Source: Pseudomonadota bacterium
GTDB lineage: Bacteria > Pseudomonadota > Alphaproteobacteria > Rhizobiales > Kaistiaceae
Direction of reading: 5' to 3'
Length of the DNA stretch: 15,249 nt
Assembly: GCA_023433185.1 (NCBI GenBank)
Contig: JAEZEN010000037.1
Coordinates: 1 to 15,249 of the forward strand
Position numbers and translations under genes: made by a program. Positions 13,732-15,249 of this stretch are shown here, in pieces; positions within the stretch are counted from its first letter, which is position 1, and each line of letters begins with the position of its first letter. Below the pieces are notes generated by a model. That model worked only from the letters and a program-made list of their open reading frames with translations. It was not told where the DNA came from and did not search any database.

Positions 13732-15216
13732 CTACTGGAACGCGGTCTCCGCGAAGCTCCGGAGCTTGCGCGAATGGAGCCGCTCGGGCTCCATCGAGCG
13801 CAGCTTCTCCATCGCCCGGATGCCGATGTCGAGGTGCTGGCTGACCTGCCTGCGATAGAAGTCCGAGGCCATGCCGGGCAGCTTCAGCTCGCCATGGAGC
13901 GGCTTGTCGGAGACGCAGAGCAGCGTGCCGTAGGGCACCCGGAAGCGGAAGCCGTTGGCGGCGGCCGTCGCCGATTCCATATCGAGCGCCACGGCGCGCG
14001 ACTGCGAGAAGCGCTGCACCGGCTCGCGGTGGTCGCGGAGTTCCCAGTTGCGGTTGTCGATGGTGGCGACGGTGCCGGTCCGCATGATGCGCTTGAGCTC
14101 GTAGCCCGACAGGCCCGTCACCTCGGCCACCGCCTCCTCGATCGCCACCTGCACCTCGGCGAGCGGCGGGATCGGCACCCAGGTCGGCAGATCGGCGTCG
14201 AGCACGTGGTCCTCGCGGACATAGCCGTGGGCGAGCACGTAGTCGCCGAGCGCCTGGCTGTTGCGGAGGCCCGCACAGTGCCCGAGCATCAGCCACGCAT
14301 GGGGACGCAGCACCGCGATGTGGTCGGTGATGGTCTTGGCGTTCGACGGACCCACGCCGATATTGACCATGGTGATGCCCATGTGGTCGGGCCGCGTCAG
14401 GTGGTAGGCGGGCATCTGGGGCAGCCGGTCCAGCTTCACCCCGGAGGTGGGGGCCTCGGCCCCGCCAGGCGTCGTCAGGTTGCCCGGCTCGACGAGGCTC
14501 ACATAGTCGCTGCCGCCGGCGGCCATCATCAGGCGCGCCTTGGTGACGAACTCGTCGATGTAGAACTGGTAGTTGGTGAAGATCACGAAGTTCTGGAAAT
14601 GCTCCGGGGCGGGCGCGGTGTAGTGCGGCAGGCGGTGGAGCGAATAGTCGACGCGCGACGCGGTGAAGGGCGCGAGCGGCAGCGGCGTGCCCGGGGCGGG
14701 GTGATAGGTGCCGTTGACGATCGCATCGTCCATGACCGCGAGGTCGGGCACGTCGAAGAAGTCGCGGAGCGGGCGCTCGATGCGATCACTCAGTTCGCCC
14801 TCGACATGGATGCCGTCGGGAAAGGCGAAGTGCAGCGGGATCGGCTCGCTCGACGGGCCGACCGCAAGCCTCACGCCGTGATTGCGGATGAGGAGGCGGA
14901 GCTGCTCGAGGAGGTAGCCGTGGAAAAGCTCCGGCCGGGTGATCGTGGTCGCATAGACACCGGGGCCCGCCACGTGACCGTAGGAGAGACGCGAGTCGAT
15001 CTGCGCGTAGGTCGCGGTCTCGATCAGCACTTCCGGGTAGGTGGCCCTCACCCGGCCGGGAAGCGTTCCCGCCCGCAGCAGTTCGATGAACTGGTCGCGG
15101 AGGAACGCGGTGTGCGCATCGTAGATGAGCGCGAGGCGCGCCAGCGCCGCCTCGGCATCGCTGAAGCGCTCGGCGGCGATACGCTTCGGGGTGAGCATCG
15201 CGGGGCGTTCAGGCAT
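13732..15216 (-). CDS. amn: AMP nucleosidase
   Basis: A 494-residue enzyme hydrolysing AMP to adenine and ribose 5-phosphate in the cytoplasm, a purine salvage and adenylate-level step. Numbered from ATG 15216, residues about 20-170 are the AMP-nucleosidase N-terminal domain (YPEVLIETATYAQIDSRLSYG, ITRPELFHGYLLEQL). The rest is the PNP/UDP-phosphorylase-like catalytic domain with GHCAGLRNSQ (312-321), DMES (412-415) that holds ribose, and SDKPLHGE (436-443) with the catalytic-type Asp. Length is close to E. coli Amn (about 484). The start is uncertain: ATG 15216, ATG 15198 and GTG 15246 are all in frame, none with a good ribosome site, and the frame is open to the window edge. Convergent with the sugar operon; no functional link is evident. 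Confidence 0.9.
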   Translation of the reverse strand: MPERPAMLTPKRIAAERFSDAEAALARLALIYDAHTAFLRDQFIELLRAGTLPGRVRATYPEVLIETATYAQIDSRLSYGHVAGPGVYATTITRPELFHGYLLEQLRLLIRNHGVRLAVGPSSEPIPLHFAFPDGIHVEGELSDRIERPLRDFFDVPDLAVMDDAIVNGTYHPAPGTPLPLAPFTASRVDYSLHRLPHYTAPAPEHFQNFVIFTNYQFYIDEFVTKARLMMAAGGSDYVSLVEPGNLTTPGGAEAPTSGVKLDRLPQMPAYHLTRPDHMGITMVNIGVGPSNAKTITDHIAVLRPHAWLMLGHCAGLRNSQALGDYVLAHGYVREDHVLDADLPTWVPIPPLAEVQVAIEEAVAEVTGLSGYELKRIMRTGTVATIDNRNWELRDHREPVQRFSQSRAVALDMESATAAANGFRFRVPYGTLLCVSDKPLHGELKLPGMASDFYRRQVSQHLDIGIRAMEKLRSMEPERLHSRKLRSFAETAFQ

Positions 15217-15249
15217 TGCGCCAGGGGGCTGGGCCAGCCGCGGCACGAA

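Overview
The window is about 15 kb of very GC-rich DNA with GC-ended codons, tightly packed genes and short overlaps. Together with a dyad repeat of the MPAFAGMT/DAGFRRHDE type and split-glutamate-synthase (glx) and simple-sugar ABC operons, this points to an alphaproteobacterium, probably Hyphomicrobiales. The taxonomic call is inference from gene content and style. No rRNA, tRNA, CRISPR array, insertion sequence or phage gene was seen.

Left part (1-5116): the window opens inside a LacI-family regulator on the + strand, of which only the effector-binding domain is present. It converges on a minus-strand operon that reads, in transcription order, glxB (class II glutamine amidotransferase), glxC (GXGXG beta-helix domain), glxD (FMN-binding glutamate-synthase domain), a repeat-like element, and a type III glutamine synthetase (glnT or gmaS-like). 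These are the three domains of glutamate synthase as separate proteins plus a ligase. This is the layout of the rhizobial glx cluster and of the mgsABC-gmaS half of the N-methylglutamate pathway. The N-methylglutamate dehydrogenase genes are not in the window, so the substrate is open.

Middle (5142-5800): a small hicB-hicA type II toxin-antitoxin pair, antitoxin first, lies directly upstream of glxB on the same strand. A good sigma70-like promoter for glxB and a dyad overlap the 3' end of hicA. A short AT-rich divergent region follows, with direct repeats and a hairpin covering the start of the next operon.

Right part (5795-13713): a + strand carbohydrate operon. It encodes an SDR oxidoreductase, a mannitol-dehydrogenase/fructuronate-reductase family oxidoreductase, a TIM-barrel sugar (phosphate) isomerase/epimerase, a periplasmic binding protein, a double-domain sugar ABC ATPase and two permeases. 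The likely scheme is uptake of an unphosphorylated polyol or sugar and its redox/epimerisation remodelling in the cytoplasm. No kinase or aldolase is present, so the product must feed other enzymes. A strong stem-loop separates the binding-protein gene from the ATPase gene.

Right end (13732-15216): AMP nucleosidase (amn) on the minus strand, convergent with the sugar operon and possibly continuing in its 5' part to the window edge.
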